From NCBI RefSeq assembly GCF_030272615.1, contig NC_081415.1, forward strand, positions 231,947,303-232,011,302: DNA of 64,000 bases. Direction: 5' to 3'. The DNA is from Cryptomeria japonica. Lineage: Eukaryota; Streptophyta; Pinopsida; Cupressales; Cupressaceae. Below are positions 10,330-22,190 of this stretch, piece by piece. The notes beneath the pieces are model-generated. The model worked only from the letters and a program-made list of their open reading frames with translations. It did not search any database and was not told where the DNA came from. Position 1 is the first letter of the stretch. Each line of letters begins with the position of its first letter. The translations under genes and the position numbers were made by a program.

Positions 10330-12060
10330 CATATCTGTGTTATGTGATGTTTATAGCGTGCTTTGTTTTATGTTTTAAATTATCATGAATGGTTGTAATC
10401 TTGCATGAGTGTATGGTGGAAGTTTAATGAATTCAAATTTAAGTGCATAATATTAATCATTTGGATATATGTAGTTATTTAAGTTCATAAAACGTTGTGA
10501 ATTACGAATATGGCATGGTATTTAAATATTGAAATTAAAGTGTGGGAAAAGTAAATTGGTAGTGTTAATTTAAATTGTAATAGAGGAAGAAATCTAGATA
10601 GAAATACTTCATTGGATTAATTGTTAAAAAGAATGTTAATGGAATGAATGTAAAAAGGGAATAACAAAGTTAAAAAAATTATGTCACAATTCTTAAATTG
10701 AAATCTAAAAGATGGACATAATAGAAATATCTATCCTTTACCTTAGTAAACGAATCTCGCCATGTCAATTATGTTTCATTGCATCGGGTAAATATGTTAA
10801 GTTATTTCACGTTTTAATCTTAACAAAAAACCTCACCAGAGTAGATTGATATTCGTGTGGACTCAATTAGGTAATTCATGTTGTATATTGGATGAATATA
10901 CTTAGTAATCTATGTTGTAATTTATACCCAATAACCTTCACCAGGTTACTTCTATAACTGGGTGAACTCAACTAGAAAACCCGTATGTTAAACCTTATAA
11001 AAGGAAACCCTCATGATTGCTAAAATTAATCTAACATGGAAAAGTAAATTGATTTGTTGTTTATACATTAAATCTTAGTAAAAGTACCTCTCACATACTA
11101 CTTTCATTTAACATAATAAAAAAAAAAGGGGAGATATGCAATAAGATAACCGCATTTTAATTCTAATAGAAGAAAGACATTATGATCTTAATACTCTAAA
11201 CTTGAAATGATGAATGTCATCTAGTTAACGATACTTTAAATTGAAGATGTTTCCGTATGTCCTAATGCATATCCATCTTAATGAAATTAGTTCATTTATT
11301 TGCAATTAATAAAACCTCAAATGAGATCTAAGGCTACTCATATTTTACCCTTCATATAAGAACTACATCTCATTAGTTGAATATGCATGAAACCAAATGA
11401 AGAGACCTCCCTCTATTAAATGCAGTCAATCCTTAAGAAACGAAATTCTTCTTATTAACCATGTTTTTTAATATTTAAGAAATATATATCAAATGTGAGT
11501 GAATACTTTAAAATCAAATGATGGAACCTTCGCTTTACAAATCATAGTTTGATCCTAAACGATCGTATCTCATTAAGCACATTTATAGCATTAAAGGATG
11601 ATGTCAAGTGTGGATGGTTATTTTAAAACTCTAACGAATGAACTTTGTTATATTTAAAACGCTTGAACCCATTTGGAGACCTCCTAATGTAATTATGAAT
11701 TAAAGTGCAATGAATAAATAACTTCTCAATGGCCTCCTAACCGCCCAAAGTAAATGATCTCTTCCTAAAATTATAAGACGTCAAACCATTGAACACATTT
11801 GTAATTAAGATCTATGCATTATCCCATAATAAAGATATCCAGTTTAAAGGATCTAATGACGCAAGTTGAGTTAGGTGTAAAGTTGTGTAATCGCGTTGGG
11901 AAACTCCTCAGGATCGTTTTAGCCTTCCGCTGTGTTATCTAGATAGAGATAACTTGAGGTCACTTCAATCTATCTTAATAATGTAACTTTTCATTAACGC
12001 TCTTAATTATTATTAAAAAAAAAAAATTTACACTCTATTTGAGTGTTTCTAATTTAAACC
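10330..12060 (+). other. 3' part of LTR1, no gene
   Basis: AT-rich, no convincing frame. It is about 1 kb longer than the matching part of LTR2. Near the end both carry the block 'gttgggaaactc ... cttccgct' (11896-11931; 30140-30175), an A-run and then the shared terminus. Confidence 0.5.
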
Positions 12061-12088
12061 CTTAGGGGCTTCCTGGCGGGGCATTACA

Positions 12089-12374
12089 TGATTGACTACT
12101 TAACTATTCTGATAAGGCATGATAACTACAAGCATTGAGAGATTGATTATGTTGAGATATGATTAAGCATTTTGATGTTTACAAGATTGAAGTTGTTTAC
12201 TGTTAAGTTGTTATAACCGTTAACCGATTTATGTTGAGTATTTATCTTGATAGTGAAAGTTTACTTTGTGAGTTTGAATTTGAGATTGGGAAGTTTGTAT
12301 CAATTTTTTAGTTTACTGATTCACCACCCCCTCACATTATTCTACCGGATACTTATTCTTTCATCATACCATCA
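12089..12374 (+). repeat. 3' LTR of element A, second part
   Basis: Resumes with the TGATT duplication and matches 1480-1764 of the 5' LTR, ending ATCA before the ACAAG duplication. Confidence 0.95.
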
Positions 12375-12705
12375 ACAAGTTCATTCACCTTAGCTATAAA
12401 GGAATTTATGTTCTCATCTTCTCCCATCCTCAAAATCTCATACTTCCCTTAACAACTTTGACTTGTTTATCTCCTTCATACAAGGTTTCAAGCTTGTCCA
12501 AAATGTTATTTTCATCTTCCTTGATCTCATCAGGAGTAACCGGTCCATTCAGAGGAACATAATAGGCATTCTTAGTAATCTTCCAGTAATCCTCTCCAAG
12601 ACATCTCAAGTGCACCTCCATCTGGTTCTTCCATATAGCATAGTTACTTCCATCAAATCTTGGGCTCTCCTTCTTAAAGATAACACTTCCACTTCCATTT
12701 GCCAT
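12375..12705 (-). pseudogene. Copia element G, gag N-terminal part
   Basis: Starts at ATG 12705 (MANGSGSVIFKKESPRFDG), followed by YAIWKNQMEVHLRCLGEDYW, a typical Copia Gag start. It resembles the gag of D. A block of about 25 codons seems missing around DENNILDKLETLYEG, and a frameshift near 12440 moves the continuation (GKYEILRMGEDENINSF) to another frame. It is cut at 12375 by insertion of A and continues at 319-1. Dead. Confidence 0.88.
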
Positions 12706-12747
12706 CCTGGATCACCTCAAGTGGTTAAGCTTCTTTTGGAGGATCTA

Positions 12748-12759
12748 GCTCTGATACCA
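12748..12759 (-). other. Primer-binding site of G
   Basis: On the minus strand TGGTATCAGAGC, the exact initiator-Met complement, two bases inside the LTR end at 12762. It fixes G as minus strand, with 12762-14098 as its 5' LTR. Confidence 0.92.
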
Positions 12760-12761
12760 AT

Positions 12762-14098
12762 TATTGACAACAACAATGAAGGAAAACTGAGAGGGGGGGG
12801 GGTGAATTAGTTTTCACCGGATTAGCAAGATCAACCACAAATGCAAATCTGATAAACTGTAGTAACAACAAAGATAAGCAAATTGATAACACAACACATA
12901 ACACCAAGATTTTGATGTGGAAACCTCGGTTAAGGAAAAAACCATGGTGGGAACCTACCCACAATAAGATGATACTCTGCAGTAGTATGTGTAAATATTA
13001 CAATGGGGAATGCACCAACATTCATGCATACTGGCTAGAGCTTACAATTCAAGATACAATAACCCAAAAGGATACAACCCTCAGGGAAGGTTCACTACCT
13101 TACAAGGAAGTCTCACTGACTTACAAAATGTTCTGACAACAATCTAGAATCAAATGAACTACAATAAAAGCATTTGCTAATGCCTAATGACACTTCTGGT
13201 TAAGTACATATGTCTGCCCTGCAACTCCAATCTCTACTCAATACACCACACCAAAATATGAATCCCTTGTTCGCACATACACCACTCTCTGATAATGCAG
13301 ACACAACCTCAATACCTAGATTACATGACTATACCACCTATTTATACAAATAATCAACCATGACAACAAGGTCAACTAAACCCTCAACTCATAATTACAA
13401 AATTACATCACATGATACAAAGATCGACCACCAAACCAATATAATGATATAACATGGACCTAAACCAAATCTCCAAATACACAACACCAAGATCAACCAC
13501 AACACGCTACACCACCAAGAATAACACATAACATGAAGAACATCACCGGTTAAAAAAAATCACCAAGAACTCACACAATGATCAATGCAGATCATCAAAA
13601 CAAATAGGACACAATTAGGAAACACCAGCAAGCAAATTAGAATCATCTATAACAACTGTACCAACACCACTTATCAAATCTTCATCGATCAACATCTAAA
13701 CCTCAAGAACACTCAAACAAAAGCAACTGCCACAAAGAAAGATAAATTGCAGAGCACCAAATCATGAACCATCTGAAACAAAGATACACAAGACCATCCC
13801 AAACAATCTCCCAAAATATCAGCTCAAGATATGACCACACTAGAATATACCAGAGGAAATACTGAACTCTGCAAAACACTGATCAGAAAGGAAAAACTAC
13901 AAACTGGATCATATGATATGATCAATTAAGCTTTCCAGATCACCAAAACCAATACAAAATAATATAATGATACTAGAAATACTCTATACACCAAACCATG
14001 ATCTCAATAAACCAATTTGCAATCACCAGAGCAATAAATCACATGAATATGTTGACATCAATGACAACAACATATCCTAGTAGCAACAATGTCCAACA
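12762..14098 (-). repeat. 5' LTR of element G
   Basis: 1337 bp. On the minus strand it begins TGTTGGACATTG and ends CAATA (CAACA with one C-to-T change). It matches solo LTRs H and K in layout: a G-run on the plus strand near 12791, and the conserved hairpin segment at about 12905-12960. The other LTR of G lies off the left edge. Confidence 0.88.
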
Positions 14099-14259
14099 CT
14101 ATATTCCCTAACAATATGCTTTCAATAACCCCAAATTTACATTTCTTGGAGTTGAGAGAGATATCATACTCTAAGTGCCTCTAGAAAATCTCTTCTAGAT
14201 GGCCACAATGATCTTTATCTTTCTTTGAAAAGACTATCAAGTCATTTAAATAAACAATT
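14099..14259 (-). pseudogene. Gypsy RT, C-terminal part (element I)
   Basis: Minus-strand reading gives YLNDLIVFSKKDKDHCGHL, the RT catalytic box (Y-L-N-D where gypsy normally has Y-L-D-D, so a catalytic Asp is lost), then SLNSKKCKFGV. An in-frame TAG interrupts it. It follows directly on the part at 15474 once solo LTR H is removed. Confidence 0.85.
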
Positions 14260-15473
14260 TGTTAGCAGTAGCCAAGAGGGAAGATTGAGAGGGCGGGGGG
14301 GGTGAATTAGTCGTCACCAAAATATCAAACTTAATCACAAAATATAGATCTGATAAACTGTAGTAATAAGACATAAGTAAATTGAAAGCACAACACATAA
14401 CACCAAGATTTTGACATGGAATACTTGATTAAGGGAAAAACCACGGTGGGAACCTACCCATAGTAAGATGATACTCTGCAGTAGTATATGAAAATATTAC
14501 AATGGGGAATGCACATGCATTCAGGCACACTGCCTAGATCTCACTGCTCAAAAGATAATGGCTTGAAAGGCTACAACCCTCAAGTAAGTCTCGCTGTCTT
14601 ACAACAATATTTAGACTACAATCCAAAAGAAATGAACTAAAAGAATAACATCTCCAAATGCCTGATTACAGTTTCGGTTAAGGATAGATGTCTACTTTGC
14701 AACACCAAAGGATAAATCACTTATTCACACATAAACCTCTCTATGATAATGCAGACATAATCTCTACCACCAAATTACATGAGAATATCACCTATATACA
14801 CAAATCATCAACCTTGATAACAAGGTTGGCTAAACCCTCAATTACAAAATTACATCAAACGATACAAATATCGACCACCAGACCAATATAATGGTTTATA
14901 TAGCATACAATGGTCCCAAAACAAATTCCCAAACACACAAATCCACCGAAAATCATGCCAAGATCAACTACAATATGCTACACCGCTAGAAAACCGCATA
15001 AGATGAAAAATAATCACCAATTGATAGAAACAACCAAAAAATCACATACATTCAATTAAGATCATCAAAACACATAGGACACAACTAGGAAACACCATCA
15101 AGCATGTTAGAATCATTAGGAACAACTGCACCAACACCAATTATCAAATCTTCATCTATCAACATTTGAAAGATCAAGAACACAACCAATCGACAACTGT
15201 CACGAGAAAGATAACTTATAGAGCACCAAATCATGATCCATCTGAAATGAAGAGACATAAGACCATCCCAAGAAATATCCCAAAAAATCAGCACAAGATC
15301 TGATCACATCGGAATATATATCGAGCTTTGCAAAACAGTGATCAACAACCAAAACAACGAACCAGATCATAAGATCTTTCCAATCTGCAATCACCGAAGA
15401 AATACACAAGAATATGTTGACATCAATGACAACAACATATCTTAGTAGCAACAATAATCAACAATATCCAACA
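14260..15473 (-). mobile_element. Solo Copia LTR H
   Basis: On the plus strand it begins TGTTAGCAGTAGCC and ends ATCCAACA, about 1.2 kb. It resembles the LTR of G and solo LTR K throughout (G-run at 14293-14306, the hairpin segment near 14410-14460, AACATATC...AGCAACAA end). The flanks CAATT (14255-14259) and CAACC (15474-15478) agree at 3 of 5 bases, the rest being C/T changes, as in an old target duplication. The gypsy RT frame reads across it. Confidence 0.85.
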
Positions 15474-16010
15474 CAACCATTATAATGCCAATCAGGTTTA
15501 CAAAGACTACGTCCATTGCTCTTTGAAATGTAGCCCTTGCATTAGTCAAACCAAAAGACATTTTTATGCATACATATGTACCCCCATGGTGGTGAATATT
15601 ATTTATTACTACTCAATCTCCTTTATAGCTCAATAATCCATCCATCATTGACATCAATTCACACCTAATCACCTTTTTCAACATTGCTTCTGTGTTTGGA
15701 AAAGGGTAATTGTCCTTGAGAGTAGACATGTTGAGGTTCCTAAAGTTCACATGCAGTCTAATATCTCCATCCCTTTTCTTGGATGGAACCAAATTTCAAA
15801 CCTAGGATTAATACCTTATAAGCTTTATTACTAGCCTCTCTAGGCTTTGTAAGACCTTACTACATTTTAGGAGCTAAGGTAGGAATTATTACCCTTTGAT
15901 TTTTCTTGAAAGACTTGGTGTCCTAGTTCAATGGAACTTCATGTTGAAATAGGTTCTCTCTATATGATTTTAGGTCACCATATGCCCATTCAAACACCTT
16001 GTAGCACTTC
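15474..16010 (-). pseudogene. Gypsy RT, N-terminal and central part (element I)
   Basis: On the minus strand: VFEWAYGDLKSY then LFQHEVPLN (about 16005-15925; the region just before RT in many plant gypsy polyproteins), RNLNMSTLKDNYPFPN (about 15745-15695), and IKMSFGLTNARATFQRAMD then VVFVNLIGIIMV (to 15474). These are conserved RT blocks. Several stops and shifts lie between 15900 and 15560. It would copy RNA to DNA in an active element; it is dead here. Confidence 0.85.
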
Positions 16011-16429
16011 TTCAACAATGTGATTAACATCATTCTTAATTTAGGGTCCATCTTCCTTATGTAGATAGTTTATGGAATAGATTATATTCCTAGCTTTATT
16101 TCTTCTAGATATTTCTCATGCACAATTATAGTTGGATAAATTTCCATCAACATTGTCACATGATTTCTCCAAGGATACCAATCCCTTAGATATTTTATTT
16201 GTTTAGTTGAATGATCTTGTTGCAAAAAGTGTCATATCTTTCCACTCTTTCAACAAAATATTAAAAATTTATTTTATGTTTTGATACTCATTAAGGCACT
16301 TAAGGAATGTAAGTAAATCAAAGTCATCACTAAAAACCTAACAATGATGAATATTGTTAGGGACAAAACACCTTGTTAACTTTTCTACTTTGAAAAATTT
16401 CCTTCTAATGTCATGTCCTATGACCTTAT

Positions 16430-16793
16430 GACTACATTTGCAATAATTATTACTGAATTTTTATTTTTTTCCACCAAATCTATAGAGAATGCATTAATGA
16501 GCTTAATGTTATCCAAACAATATTCTTGTATTGTTTCAATTGTTTATTTTTAGGAGCATATCTACTTCTAATATGGCAACAAACCAATGTTAAGTATCTT
16601 AATACTTTGATCAGTTTTATATTAAGTTTCAGTGAAAGATTCAATCCCTACAACATGGCCTCATACTCTATTAAATTATTAGTGCAATCAAATCCCAACT
16701 TAAAAGATTTAAATGACTCAATTAAAGGATATATAAGCACAATTCTAGATCCAACAACTTCTTTAGAGTAGGCCTTATGAAAATGCATGGTCC
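16430..16793 (-). pseudogene. RNase H-like domain upstream of RT (element I)
   Basis: Minus-strand reading begins WTMHF at 16793, then GSRIVLISPLIESFKSFKLG and FDCTNNLIEYEAMLLGLNL (about 16690-16600), the hallmark TNN-x-x-EYEA block of archaeal-type RNase H domains in plant gypsy polyproteins, then KNKQLKQYKNIVW. The usual first catalytic Asp (FDG) reads FHK here. It degrades the RNA strand during reverse transcription in live relatives. It lies 5' of RT, not 3'. Confidence 0.75.
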
Positions 16794-16959
16794 AAAATCA
16801 TTTAATGATACTTCTTGATCTATAAGGTTACATGAATAGTCATGATACTCATTTGCATTACCAATCTCAACCTCGAAGTTGTCTATATGCATGTAAATAT
16901 AGAAAATGGCCTAATTAATATCAACACGAGATCTTCAACAATGGCTTGAGCCCTTAATT

Positions 16960-17260
16960 CTTTGTATAGTCTCACATGAGACTTATTTTTGGGGATCTTT
17001 CTATAAAAATAACTCATCTAGATACTTTCCCCCTCAATAAAAAACCATCTTATTGAAAAAAATGTACCATATTGGGGGGGGGGGGATGTCCACCACTATC
17101 ACATTCATCTTGTATTCCTTTTCTGGGTAGGCCACTAGTTTGAAGTCAAGATCCTTCATGAATCCAATGACTAGGACCTCTCTTGAATCTAATTTTATTC
17201 ATTAGAAGGCTTACTCAACTAGAAGATACTTGTAGAAGAGTCCACATTATGGGCATGAAA
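16960..17260 (-). pseudogene. Protease-like region of gypsy element I
   Basis: Minus-strand readings VIGFMKDLDFKLVAYPEKEY and MNVIVVDIPP, then an IWYIFFNK-type stretch, recall the end of the protease region in the same polyproteins. A 13-base G-run (C-run on the coding strand) at 17073-17085 breaks the frame. Weak on its own; it gains support from its place upstream of the RNase H. Confidence 0.5.
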
Positions 17261-19944
17261 TTCCTTCTCTTCTTCTTCATTAGAAAAAAAAAATTGATGA
17301 TGAAAAATTTCAACATGTCTTCTATTATCTATTTCCTATTTGTAACCACCTTCATTTCCCTATACCTTTATATATTCAAAGGAGATGTAACAAGAACCTA
17401 TAATATTTTGTCTCTAGATCCCCCTAGTTTCTTCATCCACCTCTAGGGTCTTGTAGTCTTCTATGACCATGTTGGTCCATAATTTTGATGTTTTATAATC
17501 TTCTTCTTAAGTCTTCTACATCCCTATTAGCTTGTGTATGTGATGGAATGGGGTTCACTAGTATAATCATGCAATCTAGGAATCAAACCCATTCACATCA
17601 ACATACGTTCAAGAAATAATCAATAGGCCAAACTTCAAACCTTTGGGAGAGATAAGCTCATGGATTGATTATTCCTTTTTGAGTGAAGATGTAATTAGAT
17701 AGGATGAAATGGGAAAATGCAAATTAGGCTAAATGGTGCAAAAGTGGCAATAACCAACATAATCAAAAAATAAAATTAGATCTAGAAAGGGAACACAAAG
17801 AGGAACTATGTCAAAGTGTTTTCTATTGAATTCTTTTGGGAATCGTTGTCTTTGTGTCTTGAGTGATTTTGCACCTTCAAACTGAACCTAAAACCTATTT
17901 TGAGCTTTCACATGCACAAAAGAAGAATAAAATGGTGGGATGTATAGGGACTTGACTAAGTCAAACCATGAGTTGGCATTAACCCTACAACAATGGACGA
18001 AAAAGAAAACTTACCCTTTCAGGGCAAAGGATAAATCTGAAATAAAATTATTGAATTGAAATGCTAATATGAAATGACTATACCTTTTGATGATGCAATG
18101 CTCTTAGGATAAGTCATCCAACTGTTGATTAAATAACATGATAAATCATCACAAAATCTATCATGAAAACATAATTGAAGATTGTTTGCTATATCTTGGT
18201 GCTCCTTAAACTTAGATATGCTCTTAAAGAATAATAATTACTCTTGAATTGTAAGAATGATATGATGAAATAAATTAGTGGTGATGTCTTATATAGGGTT
18301 CTCAAGGTTTTTTTTAATTTATTTAATTTATTTTTATTTTTCATTTTGACCAACTTACAATGGTCATATACTTCAAGGATAGATCTTGAAATGTCAAGGC
18401 TGAAATTTTAGTCAAAATGCATTGGACTATGGCAAAAGTTGCCACAATCTCGACAAAATAGGCCCGAATTTTAGGGGAAGCAAGATAATAGGGTCTTGAT
18501 ATTGGATCTGTAATTTATATTAGGGTTGACAACATTTAAGTGGTGGAAAAAGCGTTTTGAAATTTAAAATAGGATAGAACCCAAATAAGCTTGAAAGGAT
18601 ATAGAAGAAAGAGGACACTAAAATAAAGGCCCAAAAAGGAGTCCGTTGAAGTTTTAAAATAGGATAAGACTCATATTCTTGGGTTAAGGATTACTTCAAG
18701 GCAAGAAATGGTCCCAAAATTCTCAGAGGAATGAAAAACTAAAATGAGTGCTAAGGAGAGTGTGAAAGTGGACTTACAATTAAAGTACAATTTATAACAC
18801 TACAACTAATAATTTGACCAACTCAACTCTTAGGTTGGCAACTTATTGGGCAAGGTCAACATCATGATTTTTGTGTTCTAACCTAGCTCTAGGTTGCTCT
18901 CTTAATTTCTCATCTTGAGTATCCTCATCCTCCTAATAGCCTCAATCTTCTACATTATTTGGGTCTTCTTTGTACTAAAATATATGTTCTTCCTTGCCTA
19001 CAAGTTTGATTAGTACTCCAATAAATGGAGTAGTTTTTTTGTTCCTAATTTGGTCATAAGCTTTGGTTTCTCTCTCTTTCAATATATTGATAAATATTTC
19101 AAATTCAAGGCCATGCCACACTTCAGTAGCTTCACTTATAGTGGCTCTAGTAGTATATTTCTGATTATGATATGAGGTTTAATTATCTTTATTATTATTC
19201 AATGCAACATCTTCAAATTGTTCCATAGTAGAGACACAATTATTATGTATTTTTAGGTTTCCATGCACATTTTTTTTTTAATGTTTCTCCAAGCAACCTC
19301 TTGTTTGGATTATTCTCATGTAATCATCCCCTTCCTTCCATTTTATAGTATTCAATTGTAATATGGATTTATTGACAATAAAGTCACTGCCCCTTGTAGG
19401 AAATGAAAATGGAGTAGGATAAGCATTATATCCTTACCAAAATAATTTTGATTAAGTTCTTTCTAGAATGTTGATAAAGTGACCAAGTTGCTAAAATGTA
19501 AGGAACTTTCTTTCTAATTAGGGATTGAAAAGGCCAACAAACAAGAGGATTATTTTTTGTTTTCACTTTGAGCGCTACCAAGCTCGAGAGGATAATCCCA
19601 AAGATATTTTAAAGATATTACAACTAAGTGAACTTTTGCCAACTCTCATACAAAGATGACTTTTTATTCAAATTTGAATTGTTCTATTTGAGGGTTACAA
19701 TATGTTGAAAGTGTAGATCTCTAAGTTTAGACAACTAGCCTCAATAATGCAACTAAAAATAAATCTTGGTCACATCTCTTACACATATATTCATTTTTAT
19801 TTTCTTATAAAACTATTAACCTAGTACAATACACAACACAAATCTCTTAAAGTTTGTTAATTGACATAGGATCATAATTTTTTTAGTAAGAATTTACAAT
19901 AATGAATTGTGTATAGTGGTAAAATAAATAAAATTAGAAATAAG
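17261..19944. other. No gene recognised
   Basis: AT-rich. The first 350 bases may be degraded gag of I. The rest shows only short chance frames, with no repeat ends or RNA genes that I can support. Confidence 0.5.
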
Positions 19945-20479
19945 TAAAAGTTTTCAAATTATTTTCTTGATTTGAAATGGTGTATAGTCTTCAATAGAGA
20001 GTATACCCTTAATTTTCATATTGGTTTGATTTAGTTGTCTTTGTCTTGCATATCTCAAACCCTCAAATACCCACTTTCCTTACTAATTCTCTCTACTAAA
20101 TAATCCTCAATTTTTTAAAGCTCCATGTTCCAATTTAAAATATTTTCATGTCACATTCACATGCATATAATGAAAGGTTTTTCTACACCCCTTAGATGTA
20201 AAATAATAAAGATCTAATATAAAATATAATAAGTGTGTATTTAGAATTTCTTTGAATCCCCTAAAACTTTAAAAGATTTATGTAGATAATTTGCAAGATA
20301 AGAATAATGTTACAAATAATATAAAAAAACTACAATTCCATTATAAATGAGAAAAAAATTGAAACTTTGACTTATAGTCATATACAATGGTCATACATAA
20401 AATACAACTTGACCTAGATGAGATTTCCATTACAAATTTGAAAAAATAGAAGCCTGTACAATGAATATAAAATTACCTT

Positions 20480-22140
20480 AAACATAGACAAAGGGAAATG
20501 ACATTGCTACCATATGTTTTGGTACTCTTGTTGATCCCTGACACTGAGATTCTCTCACCCCTATCCCTTCTTTGTCAGTTATGGCACCCCTTACTAGATC
20601 ATGTGCTGTTATCGATTATGATCTTGTTTCCTGTTGGAGCCACCTTTTGTTGGTGTCTTTCCTATAGGTGTTGGTTATGTTGACTCTCCCCCTTTGGTGC
20701 CTAGATCATCTACAAATTATCTTGCTCAAGAGGGTGTGCATTTTGGTTGGGTTTTGTTGTTGGTTTTCTCCCCTCGATGTATCTGGTCTTTGCGCCTTTG
20801 GTACTTACCTTTAGAGGTTTAATTTCTCTAGGGTTAGGGTTGTGGGAGCTTATGCATTTATGGCTTCACTATTCCTCCTCTCTAGAGGAAATATTGCCTA
20901 CTTCTTGTGCCAAACCCCCCATGTGGTGGTCTATGGTCATAACATGGTGGCGAATGAATATTTATATCTTTGTAGGGATTTGGTTTGTAGTTTTTTTGGT
21001 CTTTGGCCATCTTTGTCAAATCTTCATAGTTGGGTTTTGGATTCTTGGTAACTTTTCAAGGTTGGCAAGATTGAATTCTACCCCTATACTAAAGGCTTCT
21101 TGATTGTTTCTTTTTCATCTTTGGAGACTACAAACATAGTCTTGGGCTAGTTGTGGGCTTAGAGAGTGTATTCTCTCTCTCAAGCCTTAGACTAAAGCCT
21201 TCAAACCCATTTTCAAACTACTTAAAGTACGTCTCATGTAGGTGTACCTTTCTAATCTTCTACCTCCAATTTTGGGAGTTGGATTTTTATGAATCTATTG
21301 GAAACTCTATTGGTAATTTTATGAAGGTTGATGAGTCCATTTCCTACTTGGATCGTTCTACCTTTGCTCACTTTTTAGTTGATATTGACCTCTCGAGGCT
21401 TTTTCATGAAGATGTGGTTCTAATGGTTGGGGATAGGCCTTTGACTTAACCATTGGATTATCAGGAATTCCATTTTTATTTATTGGTTTCTTTGTTACTA
21501 GCCACTTGGCTTCAAATTTGTTTTGAGGGCGCTAGAAGGGTCCTGCTACTTTGTGGAAGAATTCTACTGATGATCACTTAACTATTGAGGGTCCTTTTTC
21601 TTTGGAGTATTATTCCATTCCTCCAAGGGATGTTATCAGTTTAGTGATAAATTACTACAAGTGAAGGAGATATACGATTTAAACCTTGTTGTGGTTCCTC
21701 ATCTTGTATTCTCTCTTCTTGTTTCTTCTATGACTTCTTCTCTAATCCAGTCTTCTTTAGTAGATGTTGACTACTTTTTGCCTTGTCTTATTATTGTTCC
21801 CCCTTCTTCTACTATTTTCCCTCCCATGGGGGTCTCCTTTATATTCCCCTCTTAGTGGAGTTTCAAAAGATAAAATCATTTGGATTATTGTTCATAGATG
21901 AAGGAAAGGTCTTTTTGCATCTTCCCTCCCTTTTTCTCATGTCATTAAAGAGTGGTTTTTAATTTAGAGTTAGGACCCTTGTTTCTAATTGACTCTTAGC
22001 TCTAGTCAGGAGATTTGTATGTCTAGTTTGGATTTCTTACTCTCATGGCTTGTGAGATTTGTCCTTCTTGCCTTGATGGTTATTTTTGTAACAAGTTTAT
22101 ACCCTTTCTGCTTTATCTAATAAAAAGATACCCTTACATA
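20480..22140 (+). pseudogene. LINE ORF1-only remnant, copy 1 (DUF4283 type)
   Basis: Read across frames: SLSNLHSWVLDSW, then GKIEFYPYTKGFLIVSFSS, then (in another frame) FYESIGNSIGNFMKVDE and STFAHFLVDIDLSRLF. This is the order of the DUF4283 domain of plant L1 ORF1 proteins, which bind nucleic acid. A zinc-knuckle remnant follows near 21490. After about 400 bases more it ends in a TAATAAAAA-type tail (about 22120) with no ORF2 (endonuclease/RT). Several frameshifts and stops. The same structure recurs at 48725-50340. Confidence 0.72.
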
Positions 22141-22190
22141 GATATGAAATTAGAGGACAAAAAATGTGACCAAAAGAGTGTGAAAGTAGG

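Larger units (their letters stand above)
7341..12088 (+). mobile_element. Gypsy-type solo LTR, LTR1 (4.7 kb)
   Basis: Begins TGTAATGCCC and ends GGGGCATTACA, a perfect 10-base terminal inverted repeat. It is flanked by the 5-bp duplication TGATT (7336-7340, 12089-12093), and the host LTR reads continuously across it. No gag or pol, PBS or PPT is present. Such long LTRs with about 10-base inverted ends and 5-bp duplications are typical of some plant Ty3/gypsy families, so a solo LTR is the best reading; a DNA transposon is less likely. Its ends and several inner blocks match LTR2 at 26143-30303. The centre carries a glutaredoxin-like exon. Orientation is set to match LTR2. Confidence 0.85.
320..12374 (+). 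mobile_element. Copia LTR retrotransposon A (with nested solo LTR)
   Basis: A complete but dead Ty1/copia element. Both LTRs begin TGTTGG and end CATCA. The 5-bp target duplication ACAAG sits at 315-319 and 12375-12379. Order: 5' LTR 320-1764, PBS 1767-1778, gag-PR-INT-RT-RH 1837 to about 5815, PPT 6167-6178, 3' LTR 6179-12374. The 3' LTR is lengthened by a 4748-bp nested solo LTR (7341-12088); without it the element is about 7.3 kb. It landed in the gag of element G in the opposite orientation. Stops, frameshifts and an integrase deletion make it non-autonomous. Its proteins are close to those of F, so A and F belong to the same lineage. Confidence 0.96.
14099..17600 (-). mobile_element. Old gypsy element I (Tat-like), with nested solo LTR
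   Basis: Minus-strand Ty3/gypsy pol remains, read right to left: protease-like region (about 17260-16960), RNase H-like domain (16793-16430), linker, reverse transcriptase (about 16010-14105). G inserted at its left edge and H inside the RT. No LTRs were identified for it, and the right boundary is a guess. RNase H before RT differs from the usual gypsy order; Tat-lineage elements are known to carry an extra archaeal-type RNase H. Confidence 0.7.

Noticed and set aside
7341-12088. LTR1 as a DNA transposon because of its 10-base terminal inverted repeat
   Set aside because: TG...CA ends, a 5-bp duplication, a same-family copy (LTR2) with the same ends, and no transposase. Long plant gypsy LTRs have such ends.
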